DNA of 64,000 bases from positions 52,162,377 to 52,226,376 of the forward strand of contig OY829541.1 in NCBI GenBank assembly GCA_963691705.1, given 5' to 3'. The position numbers and the translations under genes were made by a program. This DNA is from Viola odorata (Eukaryota > Streptophyta > Magnoliopsida > Malpighiales > Violaceae). The notes under the pieces are model-generated. The model made no database searches, was not told the origin of the DNA, and saw only the letters and a program-made list of their open reading frames with translations. Shown here one piece after another: positions 1 to 10,964 of the stretch (position 1 is the stretch's first letter; each line of letters begins with the position of its first letter).

Positions 1-147
1 CCTCATGGTGCAATCGATATTGAGGATCCGAAGATAAATTCCATTTTCAAAGTTAATGGCCAACGTTTGAAGCCATTTTATGAGGAATTTCGATCTCACA
101 TCGTGGAGAGCACCACGAATCAGCCATATGATGTTAATGCAGCTTAA
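1..147 (+). CDS. C-terminal tail of Athila-type (Ty3/gypsy) polyprotein, partial
   Basis: The reading frame is open from the first base and stops at TAA 145-147, giving 48 residues that contain FKVNGQRLKPFYE. That motif closes the integrase/pol polyprotein in many Athila-type retrotransposons (family knowledge). The rest of the polyprotein lies outside the window to the left. The env-like ORF, the polypurine tracts and the 3' LTR that follow in the same orientation agree with this. No catalytic residues fall in the visible part. Confidence 0.7.
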   Translation, partial: PHGAIDIEDPKINSIFKVNGQRLKPFYEEFRSHIVESTTNQPYDVNAA

Positions 148-553
148 GCAAGCAGTATCTAGTCTTTTCCAAGACTATAAACTGGAACGAAATGTGGGAG
201 TCAGCCCACACCATTGCAACTTATGCGAAAATGATCAGCAGCCTGACCTATCCCTAGGCCTAGGGATGGGTTCAGTCTCGAATTTCAGACATAAGGATAC
301 AACAAGCTTGCCACCTCACTCAAAATTGCCAACTCATTTAAATCAGCCACATCACCTATGCCACCTGTCTAAATCAGCCACCTCACTATTTCCCTCTTCA
401 ATTTCAGTTTCCCCTTTCGTTCAAAACACCTCCATAAACCAAAAAACTGAAATTATCATTCCCACTCTCTCTCAAACATCCGTTCTCCCAAAATCAAAAT
501 CCCAAAACCAAAACCTTTCGTTTTCCCTCAACCAAAACAGCAAATATCCAACC

Positions 554-2617
554 ATGCCCAGAAAAAAATCAGAAGCTAAAAGGGGCGGCTACAATCTCTT
601 CTCAGCAAACCAGCCGCCTGGTTTGTCAGCCCAACCGCCGCCGCTTCCTCCGCCACAGCCAGCGGCTTCTCAGTCCAAAAACCCAGCTGCTGCCGCGCCG
701 TCCACCTCCCTCGTTCGAAGGAAATCAAGTCGGGCCCAAGGCTCAACTAACCTGAATCTCAATCTCCCACCTCCGACTACACCTGGCAGTCCCGTCTCCG
801 CCGTTCCCTCCGCCGGAACAGACATGCAAATCCAGCCGATTTACACGCCCTCTGAGCAGCCTTCATCGGAGTCCACTGCTGCTTCTAATGCAGTACCCAC
901 GGCCAGCGAAGACTCCCCTACCTCCAGGCCAAGAGATATCGCTGTCTCTTCAGATTCAGACCAAAGACCATTGAGGTCCATGATGCGCAAGGCAGCGCCG
1001 GCCACCATTCCTGCCCATTCCGATAGAGAAGAACGGCAGCTGAGGAGGAAAGGAATCATGGTGCCTCTCATCCAAGCTGCTGCCGAAATTTTGAAGCAAA
1101 AGAAGGCCCAAAAATCAGCACAGCCTGCGCCTTCCACAAGAAAAAGAAAAATGGCAGCGATTGAATCCGAGGAAGAAGCAGACCCAACTCCTCCACCTAA
1201 GAAAACGAAAAGCCTATCTCAAGGCCTAGGCAAGAAGAAAAATCAAGCCACCCCTGCTCCAAAACAGAGGATCCCTCAAGCGCAAAAAGGAAAAAAGAAG
1301 GTGACATCCGAAACTCCTTCGCCAACGCCTCAGATTGCACCTGTGGAGCAGCAATCAAATGTTCGCGTCCACAACAGAGCCAAATCCAGCCGCTCCAATG
1401 CTCAGGTCATGATCCCTAACCTTAAAACTCTTAATGGTTGGCTTGAATTTGATGGGGTTGAATTAATTGAAAAACTTGCAGTCAAACAACGACTCTCTGC
1501 TCCTTATTGTGCTAAATTGGATTTTGAGTTGCTTGATGCTTTAGGGCTTAGTGATAGGATCAGAATGTTGATTAAAAACATTGGTTGAGATTCTTTCTTT
1601 TTTCTTGAGCATCCGGCATATGCAGAACTGTGTTTAGAATTTTACACCACTTTTTGGTATGCATCTGCTAAGGAGAAATTGGGTGTTAGTTTGGATAGAG
1701 AACGTGACATAAATTTTCCTTTGTGCGATAAATATGTCCACTGTACTCTTAATGAATTTAACGTGCATTTGGGTTTTGTGGATGAAGAACATGTTCATGC
1801 TCCTTGGTATTTAACTGCTTTTAATGACTACCCTGCTACCTTTGATAAGCATGAGGCCTTTAGAGGGCTGACTGGAAATTCCACAGCTCGTTTTGATGAT
1901 AATGCTAAAGCTCATGCGATTCAAGACCCTTCTCTTAGGATCTTGCATAGGTACATAGCAGTAACTTTTGCAGGAAAATCTAGAATTTCTGGACAGCTTT
2001 CCAAACAAGAGCTTTTCTTTTTGTGGTGCATGAACCATGAGCATATTGTTAATTTAGGCTTTTGGATAGCTACTCAGATGCATGTTTATAACAAAAAGAT
2101 GCTGATGGGATCTGTTATTACACAGCTTGCAATCAATTCCAAACGATTGGACCTTAAATCGGCCAAGCTTTTTAATTGTGCTTCTTTGAAGCCTTTGGAT
2201 TTGATGGCTCTTGACGCGATGGGATTTTTCCATCTCGATCAAGACGGTTTTGTGTGTTATAATGTAGGTTTCACGCCCGTTCAAGATCACATTTTCAGCA
2301 ACAAGAACGGGGGAATCTACAAGCTTCGTCCCTTGAATCTTCAAGGCGATGCTCCCGCATCTGCTCCTACTGTTTCCACTGCCCCTGCTGGTCCTTCGCA
2401 ACCAACCAACGCCGAAGCTACTGCCCCAGAATTCACTCCAGACCATATTCCAGCCCAGTTGTCGGTTCTCCTGAGGAACCAAAACAACCTGATCAGGATT
2501 CAGCTGCGTGAACAACGCGAAAACAACCGAATTCAGCACAACATTCTAGATGTCCAGCAGCGTATCCTCGCAGCCCTGGAGCGTGTACTTCCAGCTCCGC
2601 TCTCTCCCAATCCTTGA
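554..2617 (+). pseudogene. Athila env-like / plant-transposon-protein ORF, one stop
   Basis: This is the third ORF of the Athila-type element, in the position where the lineage carries its env-like gene. I chose ATG 554 (MPRKKSEAKRGG) because the frame upstream of it overlaps the pol tail and looks non-coding. The first 300 codons are Pro/Ser/Lys-rich and low in complexity. After codon ~290 comes a globular region of the putative plant transposon protein type (W/F-rich, with FRGLTGN near 1857 and LFFLWCMNHEH near 2015). TGA 1586-1588 interrupts the frame, which then continues in phase to TGA 2615-2617; a TGG-to-TGA change at a Trp position explains it. The last 60 codons are Gln-rich. There is no convincing transmembrane segment, so env-like describes position, not proven function. 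Confidence 0.7.
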
Positions 2618-3939
2618 GTCATCTGCCCCGGGTTTTATTTTCCTTTTCCCTTCTCTTTTCTTTCCGTTTCTGTTTTTATTTGTTTGTGTTTTTCTTTGTT
2701 TGTTGTTGTTCTTTCTCACATTGAGGACAATGTGTCCTTCAAGTGTGGGGGAGGATCACTTTCGTATTTTATTTTGTGTGTTTTTGTGTGCTTGATTGTG
2801 TGATTTTAATTATTTTTATGCATGATCAGTTGCTTGTTTTTAGTTTCTTTAGTTTTCCTATTTCTTCTGCATGTTTATTTCAGTAGCTTGTGCATGTGTT
2901 TTGCTTGTTTTTCAGTCTGTTTTTGTGTAGTTTTTCTTGTGTGTCTTGCACCCCTTTGTATGAAAATCAATATCAAAGCTGAACTCATGCAAACACTTCT
3001 CCAATCAACTCTTCCCAGCAGTTCTGAACACTTCCTATGTTGCATATGTGCATTTATTTAAATAGAAGTATGATAAGTGTAGCTGTCCTAAGAAATGCTT
3101 TGCTAGGACTAATTTGCCGTCCCTATCCCTAGGCCTAGGGATAAGGATCCCTGCCTCATCACTGCTGTCAGTTTTTATATTTTTGCTTGCATGCGTACCC
3201 CTTTAAATTCTTGTGTGTGGCTTCTCTTTTCATACCCTTTGGACTGCACGATGTTGGTGGTTCGGCACCATCATCCCAGCCTGGAGAAACTTCCAATCGG
3301 TCGTGTGCTAACCCCTTATTTAGGGCCGATCATAGCACCATGGGGAGAGCCAAAAGTCTGCATGTGCATGTGTTTGAATTCGAAAAAGAAAAAAAAAGAG
3401 AAAAAGAAAAAATGGGAGTATGGATTGAAGGAAGGTTGAAAAGAAAAGAAAAAGAAAGATGATTGCGGAAGAAGGAAAGAAGGAAAGAAAAAAAAAAAAA
3501 AGAAGAAGAGAAAAATGCAGCAAAGAAAAAAAAATAGAATAAAAGAAGTGGAGGAAAATAAAGAAGCCTTTGGCTCACTATGTGTTTTAACTTTGTTCTT
3601 CACTACTGTTTGTGCTCTTTTAATTCTTGCATGTGTCAGCAGCAGTGTGTGTGGATTTAGAGCCATAGGAGGAGACGGTTTTGAGGTTCTAGGATTATAT
3701 TTCTTGGTTGACAGCTTGCTATTATGCTCCTATATAAATATTTGTACATTTGTGATGTTGGGGGAGTTTAGCATTGCTTGGAGGAGTTGATTCTTGAAGT
3801 TTTTGCTTGAGTTCAGTCCAGTGTTGGATTTTCTAATCAAGGGGGTGTATTTTGTGTATTTTGTGTGTCTGTTTTCTTTGTGTTTCTTTGTGTCTTGAGT
3901 TCATGCTTGGGGGCAAGCATGGTTCAAGTGTGGGGGGTT
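2618..3939 (+). other. Long 3' non-coding region of the Athila-type element
   Basis: About 1.3 kb between the env-like ORF and the LTR has no convincing gene; the small ORFs are T-rich or A-rich low complexity. It holds two polypurine-tract-like strings, AAGTGTGGGGGAGGA at 2741-2755 and AAGTGTGGGGGGTTT at 3926-3940, of which the second abuts the LTR. It also has a stem-loop around 3902-3921 (CATGCTTGGGGGCAAGCATG), a perfect palindrome at 3124-3143, and a purine-rich block 3382-3545 with 49 uninterrupted purines at 3467-3515. Confidence 0.6.
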
Positions 3940-3940
3940 T
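3926..3940 (+). promoter_or_regulatory. Polypurine tract of the Athila-type element
   Basis: AAGTGTGGGGGGTTT lies directly before the LTR, which begins TGATTGG. This is where plus-strand DNA synthesis would be primed. A nearly identical string occurs 1.2 kb upstream at 2741-2755. Confidence 0.65.
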
Positions 3941-5459
3941 GATTGGTTGTTTATATTCGATGATTTATGCTCTCTTTATCTTATGTTTTGAGAGCATTTG
4001 ATTGCTTCTTTTGGCCATTTACTTCCCTTTTCCTTTGTTCAGGCTTGAAAGATCAGTTGGAAGGAAAAGGAGTTGATTTGGTGAAAGATAGAGCATTTTC
4101 CAATCATGGCCGTTTTGGAGGATGATTGCAGAAATTTTCCCTTATTCATCCCTAGGCCTAGGGATGAGTCAGGCGATCTGGTGAAATTCTGGGCAGTCCG
4201 CCCATGTTTATGCGTGCCGAGGATTAATTTATTTCTTAGTGCTTTTCTTGTCCCCTGAGCATGCTAGACAGATTTTTGACTCCACTATCTCGTGTTCCCT
4301 TATTTCCTTTGACTCAAGAACTCTTTGGAGACTCCATAGGAATATATTCCATCCCTCTTAGTGCTAGACAAAGAATTTATTCTTGTCCCTTCCTTGTTGT
4401 TGGAGCCGCATGCTTGCATTGTTTGTCCCTTGAGTGCTTGCTCCTTGGGGAGTTGTGAGAGGGCATGGCTGAGCTATAGAAAGAGGAGAATTTCGTCCAA
4501 GAGAGGGGGCTGAACATCATCACATTCGGACAGAGGGAGAGGAGGCAAGAACAGCAAGCGGACTGCACTTCTTCTTCACCAACAATTTCCAGATTTGTTT
4601 TACTTTTGAACAATAGTTTTAATTTGTAATTTTAATTATGTATTGTAGCTAATTACCTCTGATTCTTGGTAGAGATTAGAGGTTGACTATCCATGTTGTT
4701 GTGAGACTTTTATTGGAATTAATATGAATGTTTTTATATCTCTTTTTCTTCTCACTTTAATTGTTAAAACTTGTTCTTGTTGAATTAAAAGCTTGATCAA
4801 CTCTTGATTTAATTTGAATGGGTAATGTCAGTTTCATTTATGTTCAGTGTGATTCCTGCATTTATGAAGATTGAGTAGACAACTAGTGAATATTTGACAT
4901 AAGACTTGTCTTTAGGATCTAGGTAGAAAGGAAAGAATGGGTCTAGGTTCAGGGCTGAGTGCCGTATCTATCCCTAGGCTTAGGGATGGGTTTCCCGTAT
5001 GGTTACAATTTTCCAGCAACTTGACAAATTGTTAGGAAGGTTAGGGTCGTTATTAGAGGGCCTCTTTTAATCGACTTGTATAGGGGGAAACCTGGGAATT
5101 TAGAGTGTCTCTTGTTCCTATAACATCTCTATAAATCCATTTCAGAATATGTTTTGTCAATGATCAATTACTAAGGATAGTCACCTTGCTTAAATCTCTA
5201 CCAAGGATTGCCTCTCTATATCTGATTTCACTCGTATTTTCAGTTCTAATTCGTGCATGCTACTGTTACCTACTGATTTACATTCAAAGTACTATTTTTA
5301 ATTTGGTTTTAATTACAAAAACTCCCCCCAACTTTGTTCCGATTTGGTTTTTAACAAGAAAAATATAAATTACTCAAAGATTTCCTCCCCGTGTTCGAAC
5401 CTTTCACTACTATCTACATTATATTTTGTGGTTTAGCACTGAATTGTATCTTTTTATTT
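3940..5459 (+). repeat. 3' LTR of the Athila-type element
   Basis: The LTR starts at TG (3940-3941) right after the polypurine tract. Its other copy is outside the window, so the right end is inferred: similarity to a second LTR-like block (56680-58075) stops near GCACTGAATTG (about 5438-5459), and no clean CA end is visible. Two palindromes built on CCTAGG lie inside, at 4148-4165 (perfect) and 4970-4987 (one mismatch). It has no coding capacity. Confidence 0.65.
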
Positions 5460-7162
5460 ATGGTTGAGAACAACATCAGTCAGAACCGCAACAGGTTTGT
5501 GTGTTTTTGGCTTTTATTCTGGTTTAATTTGTTTTCTCTTACGTCTGGGTTTTGCTTGTGAGGAAAAAAGAATCATTTTGTTTGATTGATTTTGGTCAAT
5601 TTGTGTTCTTTGTTTGTTATTATTGCTATATATCGTGTTCTGCATGGTGTTTGACTAGTTGGTGTTATAATGTTCTTAAGCAAGGATCTTGTTGAATGTG
5701 AATCCAATCAGTTGCAAATTTTATGGGAACTTCATGTCAATTTCATAGAAATCATGTGAAAGAACCGGTAATGAAAGCAAGTTTTTTTTTTGGATAGGAA
5801 TATGAGTTAGGAACTCGAATTCGATATTTAACCTTGTCTACTTTGATTGGGTAATTAATTATCTTCCACTTAGTTAGATGACTTTTTTCTTCCCCTTACA
5901 TAATGCCTGCTAATGTTGTCATAGTCCTATGATTCACCCCAAAAAAAAAGAGTAGGTTCTTCAGTGGCGCACCATCTCTAGTATGCTTTCCTCCCGTTAG
6001 TTTCTGTATTTTGTTGGGGTTAATTCCAATCGATAATCAATTTTGCGCAGCAAACAATCTTATCCCAAGAATCAATAATCCCTAGCTATCAAACTAATTA
6101 AAAGTAATCAAGAAAAAAACACAGATTTTTAACGTGAAAAATCTCAACAGGTAAAAAACCACGTGACCAAGCCAATCAATCCGCTATATGATGATCAATG
6201 TGTACAACCAAGCAAAATCCCTATCTCAACTACAGGAATTATCTGACATACACCACTATCACCAATAGTACCAATCAAACAATCTAATGAATCAATCCGA
6301 GAAAAACAAGAGATATGAGAATAGAGAACCAAAACCAGATTTTCACTGCTTCAATCGGGACAGTATTTCTACCACCTCATACAACTTCTCATCGATCCAA
6401 CCGTTCAGATTTAAGAACCAGAAGTTGGCACATACTGTCCAAATTTCACCCCGATCCAACGGTGAGCGAAGTCACTGATACGATGGATCGGTGAGCGAAG
6501 TCACTGATACGATTCTCCCGCAGCTGCACAGAGTTTGGCGAAAATTTATTTTCTCTCTCACAGGATGCTCAACAAATCTCTCAGTATGCTCAACAGCAAC
6601 CCTAATTAATTCTCTTGTCTCTCTTGCCTCACAACCTAAGCCACCACTCACCTTTTATAATGGTTTGCAATTGCAATTGCAAACCTAATTGCACTAGGTG
6701 TAGGAAACCTAAACCACCTCTAACTCTCTTTCTTTTTCTTTTTAACCTAAATCAAACAATTACATATGGCATCAATTGGGCTAGGCCCACAACAAATCTC
6801 TCCTTCAGCCAATATGAGCTGGACTCCAACACACTTTGCAGTCATTTATTTGCTTCAATGGTTAATTTTGCGTTATTTATCGTAATTGTATTCATCTACG
6901 AAGTATCTCCCTTCTCATTCTGTTAGAAACAACTTTCATCCTGAGGATAATTATCTGGAAAGCTTTTTTTAGCCATATCTCTGATGGCAAGAGTTTTCTT
7001 ACAACTGATTTTTATTTTGTCAGGCGGCCTCAATCAAGAGTAGCATCTAAAGAGGAGGCGCCTAAGAATCATTACGATTTTGAAGATGATAACTGGGAAC
7101 TCCCAGGAGGAGACATCCCCTACTGCCAGCATATCCATGAAGAAAAGGAGGTGAAGGTTTAA
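5460..7162 (+). CDS. Possible two-exon small gene (57 aa), unknown
   Basis: Exon 1 would be 5460-5494 and exon 2 7024-7162. ATG 5460 begins MVENNISQNRN, a GT donor follows at 5495, and the acceptor TTTTGTCAG ends at 7023. Joining them keeps the frame into RPQSRVASKEEAPK and on to HYDFEDDNWELPGGDIPY, ending at TAA 7160-7162. The product would be small, charged and hydrophilic, without signal peptide or membrane segment. I do not recognise it; the acidic FEDDNWE stretch only vaguely recalls plant RIN4/NOI-type peptides. The ATG follows the Athila LTR directly, and the intron holds a solo LTR, so this may be a gene whose upstream part was displaced, or a chance ORF. Confidence 0.3.
6012..6831 (+). 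repeat. Solo LTR (Ty1/copia-like), old
   Basis: The 820-bp segment begins TGTTGGGG and ends CTCCAACA, the inverted TG/CA termini usual for copia LTRs. It contains a TATA-like TTTTATAATGG near the middle and no ORF of note. The flanking pentamers are TATTT and CACTT, which differ by two C/T transitions, so the target duplication is plausible but decayed. A 26-bp direct repeat (GGTGAGCGAAGTCACTGATA core) lies at about 6464 and 6491. No internal retrotransposon region is present, hence solo LTR. Confidence 0.5.
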
Positions 7163-7336
7163 TTGCCAACCAAACCCAAAATGTGGAAGCGGCGCTCGTC
7201 AACAACCAAACTCCAATTCCGGTGATTTTAACTCTCCATTGGAGTCTTGATATTCAGTTGATTCTCTCTCTATAACCTAAGACAGATAGTTTTTCTCCTA
7301 ACATAGCGATGTTAACTTTAGTGATCGATGTAGACT

Positions 7337-7444
7337 AGAAGAATATGTTAATACGAACGCCAACATGATGAATAGATATGAACTCTTGACTTTGCACACG
7401 GAGGATAGATAGAGTAAGCAGGAGATCTCTTTTCGGCTGATTGG
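7337..7444 (+). repeat. Left flank of the copia insertion; start of the local duplication
   Basis: This matches 40164-40264 closely, apart from a short insertion near 7350. In the right copy the same bases form the 3' end of a gypsy gag fragment followed by RPN7 upstream DNA. The last five bases, ATTGG (7440-7444), are the target site duplicated by the copia element and recur at 37130-37134. Confidence 0.85.
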
Positions 7445-8000
7445 TGTTGGAATTTGGACAACGGGACTAAAGCGTTAGTACCGTTCGTACACGTTGGAAT
7501 ATATGGACGCATATGTTATGTGTGTACCGTCATATAATATATTGTTAATATAAAGTTAATTGGACCAAATTGATGATCTATTAAAATTAAGTGGTCCAAT
7601 CGTCTAATTAAAACAGTGTGGGGGGTAAATCTGGTGATTATGCAGATTCTGGATTAATTTCGAATTGTTGATGGACCGATTCGGAATTAATAAAAACATT
7701 GAGGATGGAATTGATCCCTGGTGGAGTTGCTTTTTAAAGAAACTGCTCTTCAGTTTTTTATATAAGGAAAAACACGATAAAGAAATAACGTGTATTGAAA
7801 AACAGACAGTTTTGGTTCTCCATCCAACCCCAAAGTAACCATCCACCAGGAGATCAAGTTTCCAAAATTACTTTAATTTCATGGCATCATCAGGTACGCT
7901 TGCGCATTCCGTTATGATTCATGTATTAATTGAGTTGATTGGTTCCTATACTGTTATTCATAAGGTTAAGAACAACAGTGAATATCTTTTGGTTCTAACA
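7445..8000 (+). repeat. 5' LTR of the copia element
   Basis: 556 bp, TGTTGG...TAACA, about 98% identical to 36574-37129. Small ORFs inside are shadows and also occur in the other LTR. Confidence 0.95.
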
Positions 8001-8001
8001 A

Positions 8002-8015
8002 TTAGTAGCGGAGCA
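8002..8015 (+). promoter_or_regulatory. Primer binding site, degenerate tRNA-iMet type
   Basis: TTAGTAGCGGAGCA matches the usual plant copia site TTGGTATCAGAGCA at 11 of 14 positions and sits one base after the LTR. Two of the three mismatches are G/A differences. Confidence 0.6.
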
Positions 8016-8229
8016 AATCAATTTCGGTTATGCATGGATTGCAAATTTATGATGCATGATTTGAAATCAATTGGAAATTTTGGAATTTTAATTATTAGGG
8101 TTTACAGAATTGATTCCCGTTTACTTAATTAATTGAATAAGTGTGGGATTGATTTCGACTTTTTCCTGTCACTGTGCGGTTATGGAATTGATTCTGCGCC
8201 ATTAATTGTTTTACTGTTATTAATTGATA

Positions 8230-8946
8230 CTCCCTCCGGTCGCGAAACAATGTCGTTTCGCGACCGGACACGCGGATTAAGGAAGTACTGTACGTGGTTG
8301 TGTGATTACCAGGCTGCCCTTCCTTCATCTCCCAAAATCAATTGCAGAATCAAGAAATCCAAAATCAATTGCAGACAATCAGAAACCCAAAATCAATTGC
8401 AGAATCAATTGCAGAATCAAGAAAATCAAGAAGCCCAAAATCAATTGCAGAATCAAGAAACCCAAAATCAATTGCAGAACCAATCTCCCAAAATCAATTG
8501 CAGACAATAATTTACCCAAAATCAATTGCCCAAAATCAATTACCCAAAATCAATTGCAGACAACCAATCTCCCAAAATCAATCGCAGACAATCAATTACC
8601 CAAAATCAATCGCAGACAATCAATCTCCCAAAATCAATTGCAGACAATCAATTACCCAAAATCAATTGCAGACAACCAAAAACCCAAAATCAATTGCAGA
8701 CAACCACCAACACAAATCCGTGGTGTTTTTTTGTTGTTGATGAAGACGAAGACTGGGTGTTGAAGACGAAGACTGGGTGTTGATGAAGACGAAGACTTTG
8801 CCTTGCATCCGCGCGAGGGAGAGAGGAGAGAGAGCGAGGGTTAAATGGGAAGAAATCGGAGAAAAAATGATTGGAAAGTGAGAACGACGTTTATTGAACG
8901 ACTGCGAACAAAAACCTTAAACGACTAGAATCGCGATCGGAGGGAG
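8230..8946 (+). mobile_element. Non-autonomous mariner-type element (717 bp)
   Basis: It starts CTCCCTCCGGTCGCGA and ends TCGCGATCGGAGGGAG, flanked by TA at 8228-8229 and 8947-8948. Such ends are typical of plant mariner/Stowaway elements. The left end also carries a local hairpin (GGTCGCGAAAC...GTTTCGCGACC). There is no transposase. The centre is a minisatellite, described separately. Confidence 0.85.
8326..8706 (+). repeat. Minisatellite of CCCAAAATCAATTGCAGA units
   Basis: About fifteen imperfect copies of a 17-29 bp unit with core CAAAATCAATTGCAGA fill the centre of the MITE. The unit makes all three plus frames open with repetitive Gln/Asn/Ile peptides, so the apparent 125-153 codon ORFs are composition artefacts. 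A further short repeat of GATGAAGACGAAGACTGG units follows at about 8739-8797. Confidence 0.85.
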
Positions 8947-8948
8947 TA

Positions 8949-9337
8949 TTAAACAGTGATGCTATTGATACAATTGTTTGCGCATCGTTTGCGCAATTGA
9001 TAACCGACAAAATTGATTTGTTTGTTTGATTAATTTACTGTTTGCGCATTCATGACAATTATTGGAATTGGATTTCATGACAAGTATTTGATGCGCAAAT
9101 CAACAGATTAAGGAATTTGATGCGTTTGCAATTTGGGAATTCGGGAATTTCTTCCAATTTGCGTTTGCAATTTCTTATTGATTAATTGGGATTGAATTCT
9201 TGGTTGATTGATTTCGGCAGTTTTGAAATCAATCAACAATTTATTGATGTTCATAATTGTTGGTTAATAGAAGTGCTGGTTCTACTAATCTGCTATTGGG
9301 CAGATTGATTTCATACTGGACTTATTAAAGCATGCCA
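8949..9337 (+). other. Copia leader segment
   Basis: Non-coding AT-rich DNA between the mariner MITE and the foldback element. It has repeated TTTGCGCA words and no gene. By position it is part of the copia 5' leader. Confidence 0.6.
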
Positions 9338-9346
9338 TTAATAAAA

Positions 9347-10493
9347 GGGGGGTAATAGTATTTTATACCTCTGTACTATCACCGAAAAATAGATACCTAC
9401 TCTGTACTTTAAAACGTCCATAAGACCCCCCTGAACTAATGTTCCCGTGCAAACACCTCCCCTCCGTTAGTTTTTGACCGGTTTGACTAACGATTCCGTT
9501 AAATTACCTCCTAAATCAGATTTTAAAAAAAAATCCAAAAAAAATGGAAAAAATTGGAATTTTTTTATAAAAAAAAGTACAAATTCAAAAAAAATGAACA
9601 AAATTTCAAAATAATTGTAAAAAAATAGAAAAATTCCAAAAAATTTAATTAAAGTAAAAATCCAGAAAAAATGTAAAAAATTATAAAAATATAAAAAAAA
9701 ATGTACAAATTCCAAAAATCCCACAAAAAATGTTAAAATTTTATTAAAAAAATAAAATTCGAAAAAATATAAAAAATCCAAATAAAAATTAATTAACCTA
9801 AAAATTTAGAAAAAATGTAAAATTCCAAAAAAATGTTAAAAAATCCAAAAAATGTAGAAATTCCAAAAAATGGAAAAATGGAAATTATTTAGATTTTTGG
9901 AATTTTTCTGGATTTTTTAGATTAATTAATTTTTTCTATATTTTAAACATTTTATCTAGATTTTTAAGTTTAATTACATTTTTTTTGAATTTTTTATTTT
10001 AATTAATTATTTTTTGGAATTATTACAATTTTTTGGAATTTGATTTTTTTTGAATTTTTCACATTTTTTTTGGATTTTTTTATTAATTAAATGTTTTGGA
10101 ATTTTAACATTTTTTTGAAATTTTTACATTTTTTTTGAATTTTTAGATTAATTAATTGATTTTTGAAATTTTTGAAATTTTTACATTTTTTTCTGAATTT
10201 TCAGATTAATTAATTTTTTTAAACATTTTTACATTTTTTTAAAAAATATTTACATTTTTATTTTATTTTTTAAATTAATTATATTATTTAATACATAATT
10301 ACCTGCTACAACAGGTTAAAAAAAAACAAACCTGTTGTAGCAGGTAATCTGTTAGTCAAACTGGTCAAAAACTAACGGAGGGGAGGTGTTTGCACGGGAA
10401 CATTAGTTCAGGGAGGTCTCATGGACGTTTTAAAGTACAGTGGAGGTATTTGTTTTTTGGCGATAGTACAGGGGTATAAAATACTATTACCCC
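9347..10493. mobile_element. Mutator-type foldback element (1147 bp)
   Basis: Its ends are inverted copies (GGGGTAATAGTATTTTATAC at the left, its complement at the right), extending about 150 bp and including the ACACCTCCCCTCCGTTAGTTTTTGACC region. The 9-bp target duplication TTAATAAAA is at 9338-9346 and 10494-10502, the size typical of Mutator-like elements. The interior is extremely AT-rich: the left half is A-rich on the plus strand and the right half T-rich, so nearly the whole element can fold into one hairpin. It is non-coding. Confidence 0.85.
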
Positions 10494-10502
10494 TTAATAA
10501 AA

Positions 10503-10964
10503 TAGATTCCTTTGCACATCAGATTTGCGCAATTACAATTCAAGAATTAATTGATGGCTTGACTGGCCTGGCTTCGATATTTGGCTTATTTGGCTTGATT
10601 GGCTTGATTGCTTGGCTTGGGTTTATCTGGCAATTACTAAATCTGCTGTGGGCCAATTGATTTTGCTGCTGAAATTGAAATTGCTTGATTAATTCCTACT
10701 GGTGCATTTTTTGTTAAATTGCTAATTAATTGCATGCTTTAATCATTTTTGCAATTATCAGCACTGGTTCGGTTTGTCGGATTTAAAGTTGACTCAATTA
10801 TTTTTGAACATGAACATCATAAAGTTTAAGATGTTTGCTAGAGTTCAAAAATTAATTGATTTATGAAAGAAAGTAGAATAACACTAAGAAAGCTTTTAAG
10901 CTTAGCTTATTTGTCAAACTCGATTAATAGAAGTAGTAAAGTCACCAAAGTGACCTCTGCTACG
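10503..10964 (+). other. Copia leader segment
   Basis: About 460 bp between the foldback and the hAT element with TTGGCTTGATTGGCTTG repeats near 10560-10620. No gene. It is part of the copia leader by position. Confidence 0.55.

Noticed and set aside
3316..3666. Minus-strand ORFs of 67-116 codons, almost only Phe, Ser and Leu
   Set aside because: Translation of the purine-rich block on the opposite strand; low complexity.
8133..8783. Overlapping plus-strand ORFs of 85-153 codons rich in Gln, Asn, Ile and Lys
   Set aside because: They are the minisatellite inside the mariner MITE read in three frames; no start context and no conserved block.
9467..9781. 104-codon minus-strand ORF rich in Phe and Leu
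   Set aside because: It falls in the A-rich half of the foldback element; a composition artefact.
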